64,000 nt of DNA from Leptasterias polaris (GCA_037783415.1 JAZGTN010000086.1:982001-1046000); one strand, 5' to 3'; counted from the stretch's first letter, positions 32,001 through 38,440 are shown. Notes: a model not told the origin generated them from the sequence alone. Made by a program: numbers and translations.

Positions 32001-33883
32001 GACAAAGCCGCAGTACCCTTAACGGCCTTCCGTTGTTGTGGTTCTCTCCGTTGTATCAGGTGTATGAGCCTGGTTCATGGAGAAGGTTGAAATCAGGAAA
32101 TAGGACTTCGTGTCATCATGTTTATATCATTGTCTTGGCTTTCATACCACCAAAGAGTCATGCTTAGAAAATGCATTCTTGTTTTTAAATGTCTGAATGG
32201 TATAGCCCCTCCTTACATAACAGATCTTTTTACTAAATTCACGTCAAACAGGGCAACCAGGCAGAGCACAAATCTAACTTTAAAAGTTCCTATGGCTAGA
32301 ACTGAACATTACAGGCGAAGCTTTGCTACCTCTGGTGCCAAACTGTGGAATTCCCTGCCTGTACACCTCAGAATGATGACGTCAATCAACTCTTTTAAAT
32401 TAGAATTAAGTGCATTCCTTGTAAATTTACACTAATAAATCGGAATATTAATATTTTAAACTCATATATGGCTTATTAGTTCGTATATTCTTATTTTAAT
32501 GTTTGTACATGCACATGTATGGGTGTATATGTATGTGTATGTGTTTGAGCATTAGGTTTTGTGTGTGTATATAATTTTTGTATATATTTCCTTATCTGTT
32601 GTGTTTTTTGATAATTTTTTATCTTAAATTTATTTTTAGACCTGCTTGCACGCAGGGCGTCGGTGGAAACCAGCATATTGCTGTTCTGACTTACCCTGGG
32701 TAAACATATGAAATAAATAAATAAATAAATAAGGAGACGAACAATCTTTTGTTGCTGTTTTTTTTACTGAAATTTCTTCAAAACTTAATTTTTGTAAATA
32801 TTGGAGCAGGAAAAATAACTATTTCTTATATAGGGCCAGGAAGAAATAACCTAGTGTAGCAATATTATCAAGAGAAAAAACAATTTCGGTAATTTTGTAA
32901 AGTGGAAAAAACAAGTTTTAAAATAATTGGAAATGTTGACCTAGTTGTAGCTGATCTTGGTGGATCGGTGTGGACGGAGATTCTGTCCCCCCGGAGATTA
33001 TGTCCCCCCAGAGATTCTGTCCCCCATATGAAGAACTGTGTACAAACTGCTTTTGATAGCACCCTCTTTTGAATCATCCCTCTCCAGCCCACGTTAATTT
33101 CCCATAATGGGGGACAGAATCTCCGGGGGACAGATTTCCCTACGACATCGGCAACTAGCCGAACGTTGTGACGACAATTATGGGGTTGTCGTGGCCGAGC
33201 GGATAAGAACACCGAACTTAAGCTCTGGTGTTTCTGTTCAGCAGAGTGTGGGTTCGAGTCCCGGTCGTGACACTTGTGTCCCTGAGCAAGATACTTAACT
33301 ATAATTGCTTCTCTCCACCCAGGGGTAAAATGGGTACCTGTGAGGGCAGAGATGGTTTTTGTGATTGATTTAGCTTAGTAGCGCGCATATTTGTTGCACA
33401 GGCTGTATACTCCCCAGGGAGCTGAGATGGTTTAAGGAATGAAATAAATTGCACAGTGACCAGGGGTAATAATGGGGTAATAATGTTGGAAGCGCTTTGA
33501 GACGCCCTTCGGGTGTGTAAAGCGCGATATAAAAACTGAATATTATTAATCTTACCATGAAATCCCACTAAAGCAGAGACTGAGACTTGTAGCTCTTCCA
33601 ACTGTCGTCTTAGACCATGTATCTCAAAGAAAACAGTTTCTTGGTTGGTCGATACTTCACGAAGTATTTCCCGGACGGTCGTACAGTTGCAGCAGGTACC
33701 GGTGTTCACGGGAACGGAGCGTCGGCAAACGGGCGGGTTGATAGTAACGTGTGGCTGGCACACACATCGTTCGGTCTCGCTTGTTGAATATGAGCCAATG
33801 CTATGCTCAGTTTGGGATTCGGCTCTCCTAGCAAACACGGCTATGAAGACCAACAGGGTAGTTTTTAAACATGCTGGTTCCAT
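5042..33883 (-). CDS. Gene 1: secreted coiled-coil protein, five coding exons, 300 aa
   Basis: Five minus-strand exons (33883-33556, 25445-25282, 8856-8678, 7187-7009, 5094-5042) join to 903 nt, exactly 300 codons plus stop. Intron phases are 1, 0, 2, 1, and every donor is GT and every acceptor AG. The protein has a signal peptide (about residues 1-23), a Cys-rich segment (C40, C42, C53, C64, C65, C67), a probable coiled coil (about 70-105) and a C-terminal globular domain (about 112-300). Landmarks of that domain are W-x-LVFKG, a central SWF, YGGC..D.GWLVV and a final GVADYL. I recall such domains in predicted secreted proteins of lancelets, cnidarians and echinoderms, but cannot name the family. 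The coiled coil suggests an extracellular oligomer. The role is unknown. Introns of 8110, 16425, 1490 and 1914 nt are filled with repeats. Untranslated regions are not defined. Confidence 0.85.
5100..6995. other. Gene 1 intron 4: mostly unique sequence
   Basis: No coding exon other than the flanking ones. It contains the tRNA-like relic at 6101-6172 and a short degenerate repeat of 'gcaag.atgcc' at about 6425-6575. The rest shows nothing I can identify. Confidence 0.4.
6101..6172 (+). pseudogene. tRNA-like sequence (decayed tRNA or SINE head)
   Basis: It has a good A box (TAGCTCAGTTGGCAGAG) and a B-box-like GGTTCAAATACC. The acceptor ends do not pair, the T-arm has a mismatch, and the anticodon hairpin (CCGGA/TCCGG) leaves a loop of only five bases. 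I therefore read it as a tRNA-derived relic and not a working gene. Confidence 0.45.
7009..7187 (-). CDS. Gene 1 exon 4 (YGGC / GWLVV core)
   Basis: 179 nt. Acceptor ...CATACAG (AG at 7189-7188). The exon completes the split codon of exon 3, then encodes WWERRFFINRNYGGC, DRGWLVV and PVILYS. It exits in phase 1 at donor G|GTAAGC (7008-7007). If that donor were skipped the frame would end at TAA 6998, giving 286 aa without the conserved C-terminal strand, so I favour splicing to exon 5. Confidence 0.85.
7338..7782. mobile_element. Inverted-repeat (MITE-like) element
   Basis: Arms of about 44 bp at 7338-7382 and 7738-7782 are near-perfect reverse complements (shared 'acccgctctatcga' and 'atgtctcggaaat'). 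The interior is about 355 bp with no coding potential. It sits in intron 3 of gene 1, directly next to a second hairpin element. Confidence 0.65.
7800..8245. mobile_element. Inverted-repeat (MITE-like) element
   Basis: Arms of about 65 bp ('gactacccaccgctgttaa' inward from about 7807, complement ending about 8240) also share 'gatgccatactataagcg'. The interior of roughly 300 bp contains 'ggcggccatgatggcggcc' and is non-coding. The target duplication is not clear because the left end abuts the previous element. Confidence 0.7.
8678..8856 (-). CDS. Gene 1 exon 3
   Basis: 179 nt. Acceptor ...TGTCCAG (AG at 8858-8857), phase 0 entry, phase 2 exit at donor G|GTAACA. It encodes VKLSLYD, an N-glycosylation sequon NGT, and the LSWFAKERL core typical of the domain. 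An alternative GT eleven bases earlier would also keep phase but shorten the loop. The stop codon just beyond the exon is avoided by splicing. Confidence 0.85.
9077..9096 (+). repeat. G20 homopolymer
   Basis: Twenty consecutive G. Similar tracts occur at 12882-12897, 17944-17956, 18420, 18600 and 24710-24724, so G-runs are a local feature. The length is liable to assembly error. Confidence 0.9.
9835..9960. repeat. Dispersed repeat, copy 1 (others at 19.3 and 19.8 kb)
   Basis: Shares 'tacggcg.ggtcc.gggcccgctta.agggc' and 'tagatgctctgtgg' with 19260-19410 and 19795-19935, all in the same orientation. No protein is evident. The family is not identified. Confidence 0.6.
10684..12800 (+). mobile_element. 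piggyBac-type DNA transposon, decayed
   Basis: The left end starts near 10684 with CCCTTTCAGTACCG, the kind of terminus seen in piggyBac relatives. Inside it a subterminal direct repeat (CTTGGTGACCAATGAGCC) occurs at about 10729 and 10772. The transposase gene follows at 10972-12704. I could not find the matching right-hand inverted repeat or clean TTAA duplications (the left flank reads TTATAA), so the 3' end seems lost near the G/C-tract hairpin at 12818. Confidence 0.75.
10972..12704 (+). pseudogene. piggyBac transposase with two disabling lesions
   Basis: From 11301 an uninterrupted 467-codon frame carries the whole DDE_Tnp_1_7-type catalytic core. The three catalytic Asp are visible as SPDETMVKFKGR (D128), YKDNWFTS (D221) and YMGGTDLAGQ (D332). 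The C-terminus has the Cys-rich cross-brace (CVVCSS...CKQC...CVKPCF) that binds DNA in this family. The natural start is probably the ATG at 10972: it is followed by an acidic Ser-rich N-terminus, but reads TAA at codon 10 and shifts frame at a run of ten A near 11150, just before the core frame. The homopolymer shift could be an assembly error. The stop argues that this copy is inactive. It lies within intron 2 of gene 1, on the opposite strand. Confidence 0.9.
12818..12897. repeat. Hairpin with C11 and G16 arms
   Basis: 'gcctcaatgttga' preceded by an 11-C run (12818-12828) pairs with 'tcaacattgaggc' followed by 16 G (12882-12897), leaving a 27-nt loop. The right arm recurs at 17931-17956 as the start of a dispersed repeat. 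Confidence 0.85.
12898..13012 (+). repeat. Dispersed repeat interrupted by the 13-kb foldback element
   Basis: 'gatggtacttagaaaa.acaagtatagcac' and what follows match 17956-18040. A 37-bp piece is tandemly duplicated here (12898 and 12937). The related copy at 18 kb continues without interruption, so it serves as an empty-site comparison for the insertion at 13013. Confidence 0.7.
13171..14060 (+). repeat. 290-bp tandem repeats, left arm (3 units)
   Basis: Units start at 13171, 13462, 13752 and a partial at 14043 (spacing 290-291 bp). Each contains 'ggattgaaaggccatgg', a palindrome-rich 'cccttaattagcgctaatta', and one composite of AGGTCA-like half-sites (13434-13456, 13725-13747, 14016-14038). 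Confidence 0.9.
13434..13456 (+). promoter_or_regulatory. DR1 + DR4 nuclear-receptor-like composite (one of five)
   Basis: GGGTCA-A-AGGTCA is a direct repeat with 1-bp spacing, and AGGTCA-ACAA-AGGTCA one with 4-bp spacing. Three half-sites thus share a middle one. In vertebrates DR1 suits RXR/HNF4-type and DR4 TR/LXR-type receptors. Identical composites lie at 13725-13747 and 14016-14038, and on the other strand at 16819-16841 and 17110-17132. Binding is not shown. This is motif evidence only. Confidence 0.45.
14100..14520 (-). pseudogene. LINE reverse-transcriptase relic
   Basis: Read on the minus strand with frame changes, the segment shows a GLPKGSV motif (RT block before the active site) and then SDMPDTTSRKFAYADD with the catalytic YADD. 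This is the core of a non-LTR retrotransposon RT of the jockey-like type common in animals. Stops and shifts interrupt it. It sits inside the foldback element, so it was either captured or inserted there. Confidence 0.65.
14525..16180. other. Centre of the 13-kb foldback element: nothing coding
   Basis: No open frame with recognisable similarity. The segment near 16300-16660 ('tgaaaatttgagctcaattgg', 'ccaatagtgtacagggcc') resembles a short dispersed repeat I associate with sea star genomes. Confidence 0.4.
16665..17390 (-). repeat. 290-bp tandem repeats, right arm (about 2.5 units)
   Basis: Reverse complement of the left-arm units. Complete half-site composites lie at 16819-16841 and 17110-17132, again 291 bp apart. 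A decayed partial unit with one half-site lies near 16190-16310. Confidence 0.85.
17690..18740. repeat. Dispersed repeats with AAAATGGCCGCC and G-tracts
   Basis: Several degenerate units contain 'caaaatggccgcctta' and 'ttgtgtgtcttgttgggttcc'. G-runs lie at 17944, 18420 and 18600. The copy of the 12869-13012 repeat spans 17931-18040. Related sequence ('aaaatggctg') lies at 9355-9510. Confidence 0.5.
19260..19410. repeat. Dispersed repeat, copy 2
   Basis: Matches 19795-19935 closely through 'ggcgtggggtccggggcc', 'tagatgctctgtggtgca' and 'actttttgagcaaattataa', and 9835-9960 more weakly. Non-coding. Confidence 0.7.
19795..19935. repeat. Dispersed repeat, copy 3
   Basis: Same orientation as copy 2, 530 bp away, preceded by an ordinary C-run. 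The pair may be a local duplication. Confidence 0.7.
19940..22100. other. No gene seen (intron 2 of gene 1)
   Basis: AT-rich single-copy-looking sequence. A 30-bp hairpin (cagagccgtatat / atatacggctctg) lies at 21604-21633. A pair of short segments near 21040-21085 and 21645-21700 share 'gggagacttt' and 'agagggc' in opposite orientation. Nothing else is recognised. Confidence 0.4.
22117..22665. mobile_element. Inverted-repeat element (~140-bp arms)
   Basis: Arms 22117-22255 and about 22524-22665 are reverse complements (shared 'cttacctgcaagaagcaac', 'attccatggcgg/ccgccacggaat', 'gacgtcatat'). The centre contains duplicated 'acgatatgcgcgtcatgca' and no gene, although it is open for 184 codons on the minus strand by chance. 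Confidence 0.7.
22742..23660. mobile_element. Outer hairpin element holding a nested MITE
   Basis: CTATAGATGGATTGCA at 22742 pairs with TGCAATCCATCTATAG ending at 23659. The right part (23507-23660) carries 'catcaaagatggcgg' and related sequence recurs at 21790-21850. The MITE at 22761-23504 has inserted just inside the left arm. Confidence 0.6.
22761..23504. mobile_element. TA-flanked MITE, copy A
   Basis: The terminal inverted repeat GACTGTGCAAGTCTCG...CGAGACTTGCACAGTC is flanked by TA on both sides, as in Tc1/mariner-type elements. The 744-bp interior is non-coding and includes 'gggaccatcgtggtccc'. Related copies lie at 60001-60740 and 59790-61590. Confidence 0.8.
23678..24290. repeat. 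Direct duplication of a ~215-bp segment
   Basis: Copies at 23678-23893 and 24073-24290 both start 'cgctaaacgtaagcgcgg' and include 'cttacggtaagcagagcc' and 'gaaattgggcccagg'. They are separated by about 180 bp of unrelated sequence. The motif resembles a dispersed echinoderm repeat also seen at 62395-62450. Confidence 0.85.
24290..25275. other. No gene seen; contains G15 tract
   Basis: Low-complexity T-rich sequence with (GTT)n at about 24373 and a 15-G run at 24710-24724. No coding exon is evident before gene 1 exon 2. Confidence 0.4.
25282..25445 (-). CDS. Gene 1 exon 2 (start of C-terminal domain)
   Basis: 164 nt. It begins after acceptor ...CTTTAG (AG at 25447-25446) with two bases that complete a Gly codon from exon 1, followed by 54 codons, and ends in phase 0 before donor GTGAGT. 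It encodes the W-x-LVFKG opening and a Trp-rich stretch (YDLWTNTAWDSG). Confidence 0.85.
25753..26172. repeat. Tandem duplication, 2 x ~215 bp
   Basis: Copies start at 25753 and 25974 with 'ccgctattgca', include 'gaatggaaaccagagctg' and end 'gagccacctcgttcctcgg'. They are nearly identical, with small indels in 'ggctgtttcatgt'. It lies in intron 1 of gene 1. Confidence 0.9.
26200..26497 (+). pseudogene. LINE RT C-terminal fragment
   Basis: The open frame up to the stop at 26497 has the typical tail of a non-LTR retrotransposon: an ARTDAFKFTVFNRFP segment, then a 'P.yfdnLPshvR' stretch equivalent to the usual 'WNSLP..I' motif. The upstream RT is missing, as expected for a 5'-truncated insertion. 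Its frame starts inside the tandem duplication by chance. Confidence 0.55.
26914..27430 (+). repeat. ~130-bp tandem repeats with AGGTCA motifs (4 units)
   Basis: Units begin with 'aaaggtcaacatggggtca' at about 26914 (diverged), 27043, 27173 and 27304. Each continues with 'cggttacccaaggc', 'tctataactgaaaa' and 'cttgagatatggtc'. AGGTCA-ACATG-GGGTCA is a direct repeat with 5-bp spacing. A two-unit copy lies at 39010-39250. Confidence 0.85.
27431..28137. repeat. Dispersed repeat, copy 1
   Basis: 'gtgtttgtg.aaa.acaca.agctgttccgtgt' through 'cctttgaca' matches 38449-38570. 'ggctaattaaatattca' and 'gatat.ggatct.actctttt' match 39270-39370. The blocks occur in a different order in the two copies, so the family may itself be a tandem array. 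Confidence 0.6.
28138..28769. mobile_element. Inverted-repeat element filled with CATATG palindromes
   Basis: The terminal inverted repeat TACCCAGGTAGCAAGCCCATA faces its complement ending at 28769. Most of the body is a degenerate ~62-bp tandem repeat built from GCCCATATGGG and CCCATATG palindromes, about five units. A second nested inverted repeat at 28600-28760 ('acgcctctcttaatatt' with its complement) encloses 'gccaccacttgcagtggct'. No protein. A TA target duplication is possible. It lies in intron 1 of gene 1. Confidence 0.75.
28771..29131 (-). mobile_element. tRNA-Leu-like SINE, copy 1
   Basis: On the minus strand: head 'gtcgtggccgagtggataag' with a long variable arm and B box GGTTCGAGTCCCG, then the conserved central domain ('ttgcttctctccacccagg', 'tgggtacctgtgagggc'), then 'ctccccagggagctga' and a tail with an (AAT/ATT)n run. 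The tail abuts the inverted-repeat element at 28769. It is the same family as the copies at 33184, 38596 and 62747. Confidence 0.85.
29137..29290 (+). repeat. 'cggttacacggttaacc' repeat, copy 1
   Basis: Shares 'cacggttacacggttaac', 'tttacggttcggataaa' and 'gaaatgctgaccataat' with units at 39541, 40047, 40283 and 42207. It is not a telomere repeat, because the unit is hundreds of bases long. Confidence 0.7.
29300..31200. other. No gene seen; one arm of a 90-bp direct repeat
   Basis: Unremarkable AT-rich intron sequence. A 90-bp segment at 30148-30236 ('tactggatgatgtggcag' to 'atttcatccttttata') recurs in the same orientation at 31202-31291, after an (ATT)n run. Confidence 0.5.
31545..31810 (-). 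pseudogene. LINE RT fragment
   Basis: The minus-strand translation includes KSTKFLGVILNDKLTWSDHI followed by a VSKTISKNIGVL stretch. This is the conserved segment just after the RT palm in CR1/L2/jockey-type LINEs. It is truncated at both ends and lies in intron 1 of gene 1, head-on to the next LINE piece. Confidence 0.8.
32118..32735 (+). pseudogene. LINE 3' end (RT C-terminus, 3' UTR, AAAT tail)
   Basis: The frame to the stop at 32435 has the standard LINE C-terminus: KCILVFKCLNGIAPPYITDL, then a Thr/Arg-rich loop, then SGAKLWNSLPVHLR. A 3' UTR follows, ending in a (AAAT)n tail at about 32711-32735. It is 5'-truncated, as usual for target-primed insertion. It differs from the 43.8-kb LINE, whose tail is (ATT)n. 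Confidence 0.85.
32975..33145. repeat. Small inverted repeat with 'gattctgtccccc' arms
   Basis: Three left copies of 'gatt.tgtcccccc' (32981-33030) face 'gggggacagaatctccgg' and 'gggggacag' (33108-33140). The interior is about 75 bp. This is a miniature hairpin element just 3' of the SINE in intron 1. Confidence 0.65.
33184..33550 (+). mobile_element. tRNA-Leu-like SINE, copy 2, against exon 1 donor
   Basis: Head 'gtcgtggccgagcggataag', B box GGTTCGAGTCCCG, central domain, then a hairpin tail 'agcgctttgagacgcc...aagcgcgatataaaaactg' and TATTATTAA. The tail ends about 4-8 nt from the exon 1 splice donor of gene 1, which is on the other strand. Confidence 0.9.
33556..33883 (-). CDS. Gene 1 exon 1 (signal peptide, Cys-rich, coiled coil)
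   Basis: Codons 1-109 plus one base. I chose ATG at 33883 because the open frame upstream of it lacks another ATG and a signal peptide begins directly (hydrophobic LLVFIAVFA, then a likely cleavage after AES). A sequon NCT lies at residue 66. Residues about 70-105 are charged with hydrophobic residues at heptad-like spacing. The donor is G|GTAAGA, with GT at 33555-33554 (phase 1). A SINE tail begins within about 8 nt of this donor. Confidence 0.85.
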
Positions 33884-34039
33884 TTTATTAAGGCAAACTG
33901 ACAAATATTTGTAGGTGCAGCCTCGTAGTTTCAGACAATACGGCTAATGGTTGAACTTCGGTGACAAACAATGTTTGGTTCACAGCAAAACAGATGTGTT
34001 GGTGCCAACTTCCTCATAATGAATTTGTTGTTCACTTAA

Positions 34040-35015
34040 AGGGACACGTTGCCTTCGGATTGAGCGCTTTGGGCTATAACAAGCGTTTGATGTGAAATGA
34101 ACACGGTCGGAAAGATGTTTTCAAAGTAGAATATAATGATCCACACAAACATTCCTCAAAACTGTGTGGTTTTCCTTTTATTCGTGAACTAAAACGGTCC
34201 GCCATTTATGGGAGTCAATATTTTGACTCCCATAAATGGCCGACGTGTTCCTACTAGTCTTATTTCCAGTCGTAAAACGATGATCAGAGTGCTGCTGTGA
34301 TGTGCCGTGTCTAAGTCCTCATCTCTCCTGTCCACAATAAACATTTGGTATAAACACCGGTTGTTTCTCTCGGTTAGTCCCATGACAGTTTTCTTACCCT
34401 GATTAACGAGGTTTCTTCTTTTTGGACACGTCTTAAACCCGTTTTTTGTGGCGATCCATTTTGACATATGAACGGTGTAGGTGTTTACATACACGTTCAT
34501 ACAAACCGAGCTACCTGAAGCTACGCCGCGTATTCGCGGAATAACCAGCCACATATTCCGAAAATAAAATACATGCAACACAGGGAGGTGAACTCATGAG
34601 CCATATTATTCCCACCTCCCTGTACTGCGTGTGTTCTTTTTTTCAGAATATGCGGCTGGTTATTCCGCGAATACGCGGCTGGCAATTTCGGGCCCAATAC
34701 TGTGCTAGCTTCAGAGGTAGAGATTGGTATGTTACCCTGTGTTCATCTGATAGGTTTACCAGGCCACTGGCTACGGCAACAACCTAACTACTGTTCATCG
34801 CGCATTTTGCCATTACATTGGTATTTACGGCTGAAAATACATATACGTTTCGCGGGAAAGATGTCGAGGGGTCAGAGGCCAATGTGTTTTTTTTAAATCA
34901 CCATTCACTAATTATTACACATTAAAGGTGTTTTATTGCAAGAACAACTCTTAATAAGGATAAGGAACACCTCCAAACAGTAAAATTTCATGAGATTTGA
35001 AGGCAACGTGTCCCT
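34040..35015. mobile_element. TTAA-flanked inverted-repeat element
   Basis: The terminal inverted repeat AGGGACACGTTGCCTTC...GAAGGCAACGTGTCCCT is bounded by TTAA at 34036-34039 and 35016-35019, the target of piggyBac-type and Kolobok-type transposases. The 976-bp interior is non-coding and contains two further hairpins: 'ccatttatgggagtcaa' with its complement (34200-34243), and 'cgcgtattcgcggaataacc' with its complement (about 34525-34680). It sits just upstream of gene 1 exon 1, possibly in the promoter. Confidence 0.8.
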
Positions 35016-35019
35016 TTAA

Positions 35020-36370
35020 GATTACATGTTAATTATTGTGCGCTCGCTGGGAGGCAGTGCACTGGGATCATTAAATCTGATTAACCCAAACCCTGTGTGG
35101 CTGTGCGTTCGACCATAACAGGACCTGGTTGCCTGTTCCATTCACAGAAAAGGTAAAACTTAACGCGTTATGTAACCACAGAGGGACGTTCATTCCTATC
35201 TAACATACTGATAAACCATGGAGGTAGAAATATGTCCACCTCCATTATAACTAATACACATATACATGACAAAACAGAAACATTTGAATCAATGAGAAGT
35301 TGGTTCCTGAAAAGTTATTTCGTTTTATTTTTTCTCAACAACGGGTAATTTTTCAACAACACTTAACAAAAACTTCAGCTCTAACTCCAAATAGAAAAAA
35401 ATAATATACTCATTATGTTTTGAACGCACATGGAATGAGTCCAAAATAAATCAGACTTTTGTGACACATACTCATCACATAGCAGCAATAATAGAAGTAT
35501 AAGAAAACTAATGGTAATCATTAATAGACAAATCTCACCATAAATTTTATATATAGCCCATAGGCCTACCCACTGCAATAAACAAAGGAATCCATGCGTA
35601 CTCTCCTTTGTCAAAAATGGTACGGCTCAATGTCACGTAGCGTTATGGAAGTGGTCAATTGCCCTCGGATCCTAAATTTCATGTTTTTTAGTTTCCAAAT
35701 GTACACTACTTCAAGATCGAATTTCCCAGTAAAAAGTTCACTATATGGTTATTGATTATCATATAAGATATGGTCCCTTTTTCAAAGGTTTACCAATGAT
35801 GTAAACACAGAAAATCTGTTCTTGAACTCGGAAGATGAAGGTCGCATATGTTAGGTAACCAAACACGTGTAATCAAACGGTGACTGGTGGGAACTCCGGC
35901 CAAAGAACAGAATATCGATCGATGATCATCATTGGTCACTTTTTCATCCTCAAAGGTACGGCGCTTTTAACCAATCGAAACCTTCCTTACATCACAGTGA
36001 AGGTAATAGTCTCAACTATTCGATTTTCTTCGCCCCCGTGGAATCCGACACCCCGAAAAGAATCGACACCCAAATGAGTAATTCTGATGGGGTGAAAAAT
36101 GCACGCTGCCACAAGAAAACCGGCACAACCTTTTATCAAATGCAAAAGTACGGCGTTTTTTTTGTAATAACACAAGAAAACAACTACCACCATTAGATTG
36201 ACCTTAAAATATACTCATTGAAACTGTTCGACCCCGTGAAATCACCCGTGGGGTTTTCAAGTTATGATCGAAGAGGAAAAACCTGCCTTTTTCGCTTCGT
36301 TTGTTATCAGGAAACGCGTGAACATGGGAAACGAGCTTAAGTGAACACAATAACTTCATATGCTTGCACA
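35020..36370. other. No gene seen (upstream of gene 1)
   Basis: Apparently single-copy AT-rich sequence with no recognised exon or repeat. It could include promoter sequence of gene 1, but I cannot point to a defined element. Confidence 0.35.
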
Positions 36371-36376
36371 CAAACA

Positions 36377-36450
36377 TATTTCGTTTCTTTGTCAAGCACT
36401 GAACCAAAATTCCACTTCAATAAAGGTTGTTTTTCTCGTTAACCATTGCA
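36377..36450 (-). repeat. Partial copy of the sequence upstream of the exon-1 duplicate
   Basis: 'tcgtttctttgtcaa.gcactgaacca' to 'aaaggttgttt' matches 37633-37700 at roughly 80%. Together with the exon 1 copies it points to repeated duplication of this 5' region. Confidence 0.6.
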
Positions 36451-37308
36451 TTGTATGGGTACGTTATCCTAAAGCAAGTATGAGGAAGTAAACCGTGTAC
36501 ACAAAATTTCATTAGGGTGCTATGAACTTTGAATACAGCGGTAAGTAGCGCTGATTATACTTTAGTAAAATTTAAACTATACCTTGCTCTACGTTTTTCA
36601 TTTCAATAAACAAATAAATAAACAAATAATATATACATAAATACAAAAAAGGAACACTCTAGGTGGCTCACTCTCTTTGGATCCCCCCCCCCCTTAACCG
36701 GGTGCACCATACTAAATAGGCAGACATTCATGCGCAAACTGTTGATTAATTACGTTTTAGGGGTCATGCAGTAAATACATTGTATAATTATTATGACAAG
36801 TTTCCACAATGTGGGGGCTCTGTGCTTCAACTTTTAAAGATAATTGATAGTTTAATTTTTTTTCAAAAGTTGATCCTATAATTGCCTTGGAAATTGAAAG
36901 AGTGCTTCATGAAAACTAGCAGCAGGTCGGCTTTGGAAAAAGCAAAACTTCTTTTCTCACAGTGTTTTTGTTCTTGGGCAATTTACAAACATTAAACGGC
37001 TAACCTGCCAAAAATTGAAAAGAAATCCGAGTTTGTTTAGTTGCACTAAATTTATTTATGTGATGTTCCCCCATTAGAACTAGAGGGCGCACCGGCCTAG
37101 TTTCGTGATCCGTCGTGCGGGTGGTGCGGCCATGTTGCACGTTGGCAAAAACAACATCAAACATGCATCGAGATTCCTTTTCCTCTGTCATTGTCTGTTA
37201 AAAAACCACATCAACTATTGTCATAATGTGTTATAGAGGCAATAAAGATGAGAAAATTCTTTTTCACTTAAATAAGCATAAAATAATGGTGTTTTTTTAA
37301 AGATGATT

Positions 37309-37473
37309 TTAACCGAATCTGTAACGGCAATATCGGGACGTTGTAAGGCATACGCATCGTTCGGTCTCGCTTGTTGAATATGAGCCAAAGCTATGCTCAG
37401 TTTGAGAGTTCGCTCTCATAGCAAACACGGCTATGTAGACCAACATGGTAATTTGTATACATGCTGGTTCCAT
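37309..37473 (-). pseudogene. Truncated duplicate of gene 1 exon 1
   Basis: The ATG at 37473 starts a signal peptide and first residues that match gene 1 exon 1 almost codon for codon (e.g. SQTEHSFGSYSTSETERCVC against SQTEHSIGSYSTSETERCVC). Homology extends upstream to about 37620 against 34014. After the CVC motif the copy diverges and stops at 37309, losing the rest of the Cys-rich segment and the coiled coil. It may be a dead duplicate. Alternatively, GTATGC right after the conserved part could act as a donor, making it an alternative first exon. I favour a pseudo-exon. Confidence 0.7.
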
Positions 37474-37699
37474 TGTATTAAGGCAAACTGACAACTGATA
37501 ATGTTATTTTGTAGGTACAGCCTCGTAGTTTCAGACAAGACGGTCAATGGTTGAACTTCGGTGGCAAACATTGTTTTTTGGTTCACAGCAAAACATATAT
37601 TTATTTTTACCAACTTTCCTCTCCCACTTGCGCACTTCGTTTCTTTGTCAAAGCACTGAACCACTATTCCACCTCAACAAAGGTTGTTTGTCTCTATAA

Positions 37700-38440
37700 C
37701 TATTGTCTGTCGGGCAGGTTCGCAGCCAGAACTGTTCATTTACATGTCAAATGAAGCAGGATTGGTGAGTGGCCTAAAAAAACAGCGGATGGAGCAAAAC
37801 TCCAAGTATGCAAAGTGTTTTTTAATGGCACTGTCTGTGTGTGATTTTTAATAATAGTTAAATGCAATGGTTTGTGTATTAAGCCAGTTTTCTTTGGACT
37901 ACACAACTTTGTTTATTTCAACAAACACATGGAGTGCTGTTTCCAACTAGGCTAGAATTTGTGGAGAAGGCAGAGTTATGTGTGTTTTTAACACAAGGAT
38001 CTTAAGGTTTTCTCTTTTGTGCATTATTAACTTTGGGCTGTAAATTCCAAGTATGCTAGAGAATTGTATTATTTGCAAGATTCTATTTGCACTATTTCAA
38101 CTCCTTAAAGAGCGGTTACAGGATGCTCTAAAAATTGCACTTATTGCCTTTTAATGGTCGAATATACATTGTAGTAACTGGTTAATAACCTTTTTACACA
38201 TAACATTTGCATTATTTTATTAATAAAGAATTCAAGTCAAAAATGCACCTCTCCGCGCGGCTTTTTCAGCCGAGAGTCAAAAACTGCTTATCTATGATAA
38301 TGATATGCAATGACCCCTTGACGTCATCGGCGCCTAAAAACACACGATCGGCATATGACACACACACATGAACGTCTCTTTTTGGGGGAAACAAAACAAA
38401 ATCAAGAAGAAACAACACTTACATTATACATTAAAACTAG
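37700..38440. other. No gene seen
   Basis: AT-rich sequence without a recognisable feature. Confidence 0.35.

Noticed and set aside
33884..33904. Start of gene 1 upstream at 33904
   Set aside because: The codon there is TTG. The first ATG in frame is at 33883 and leads straight into the signal peptide.
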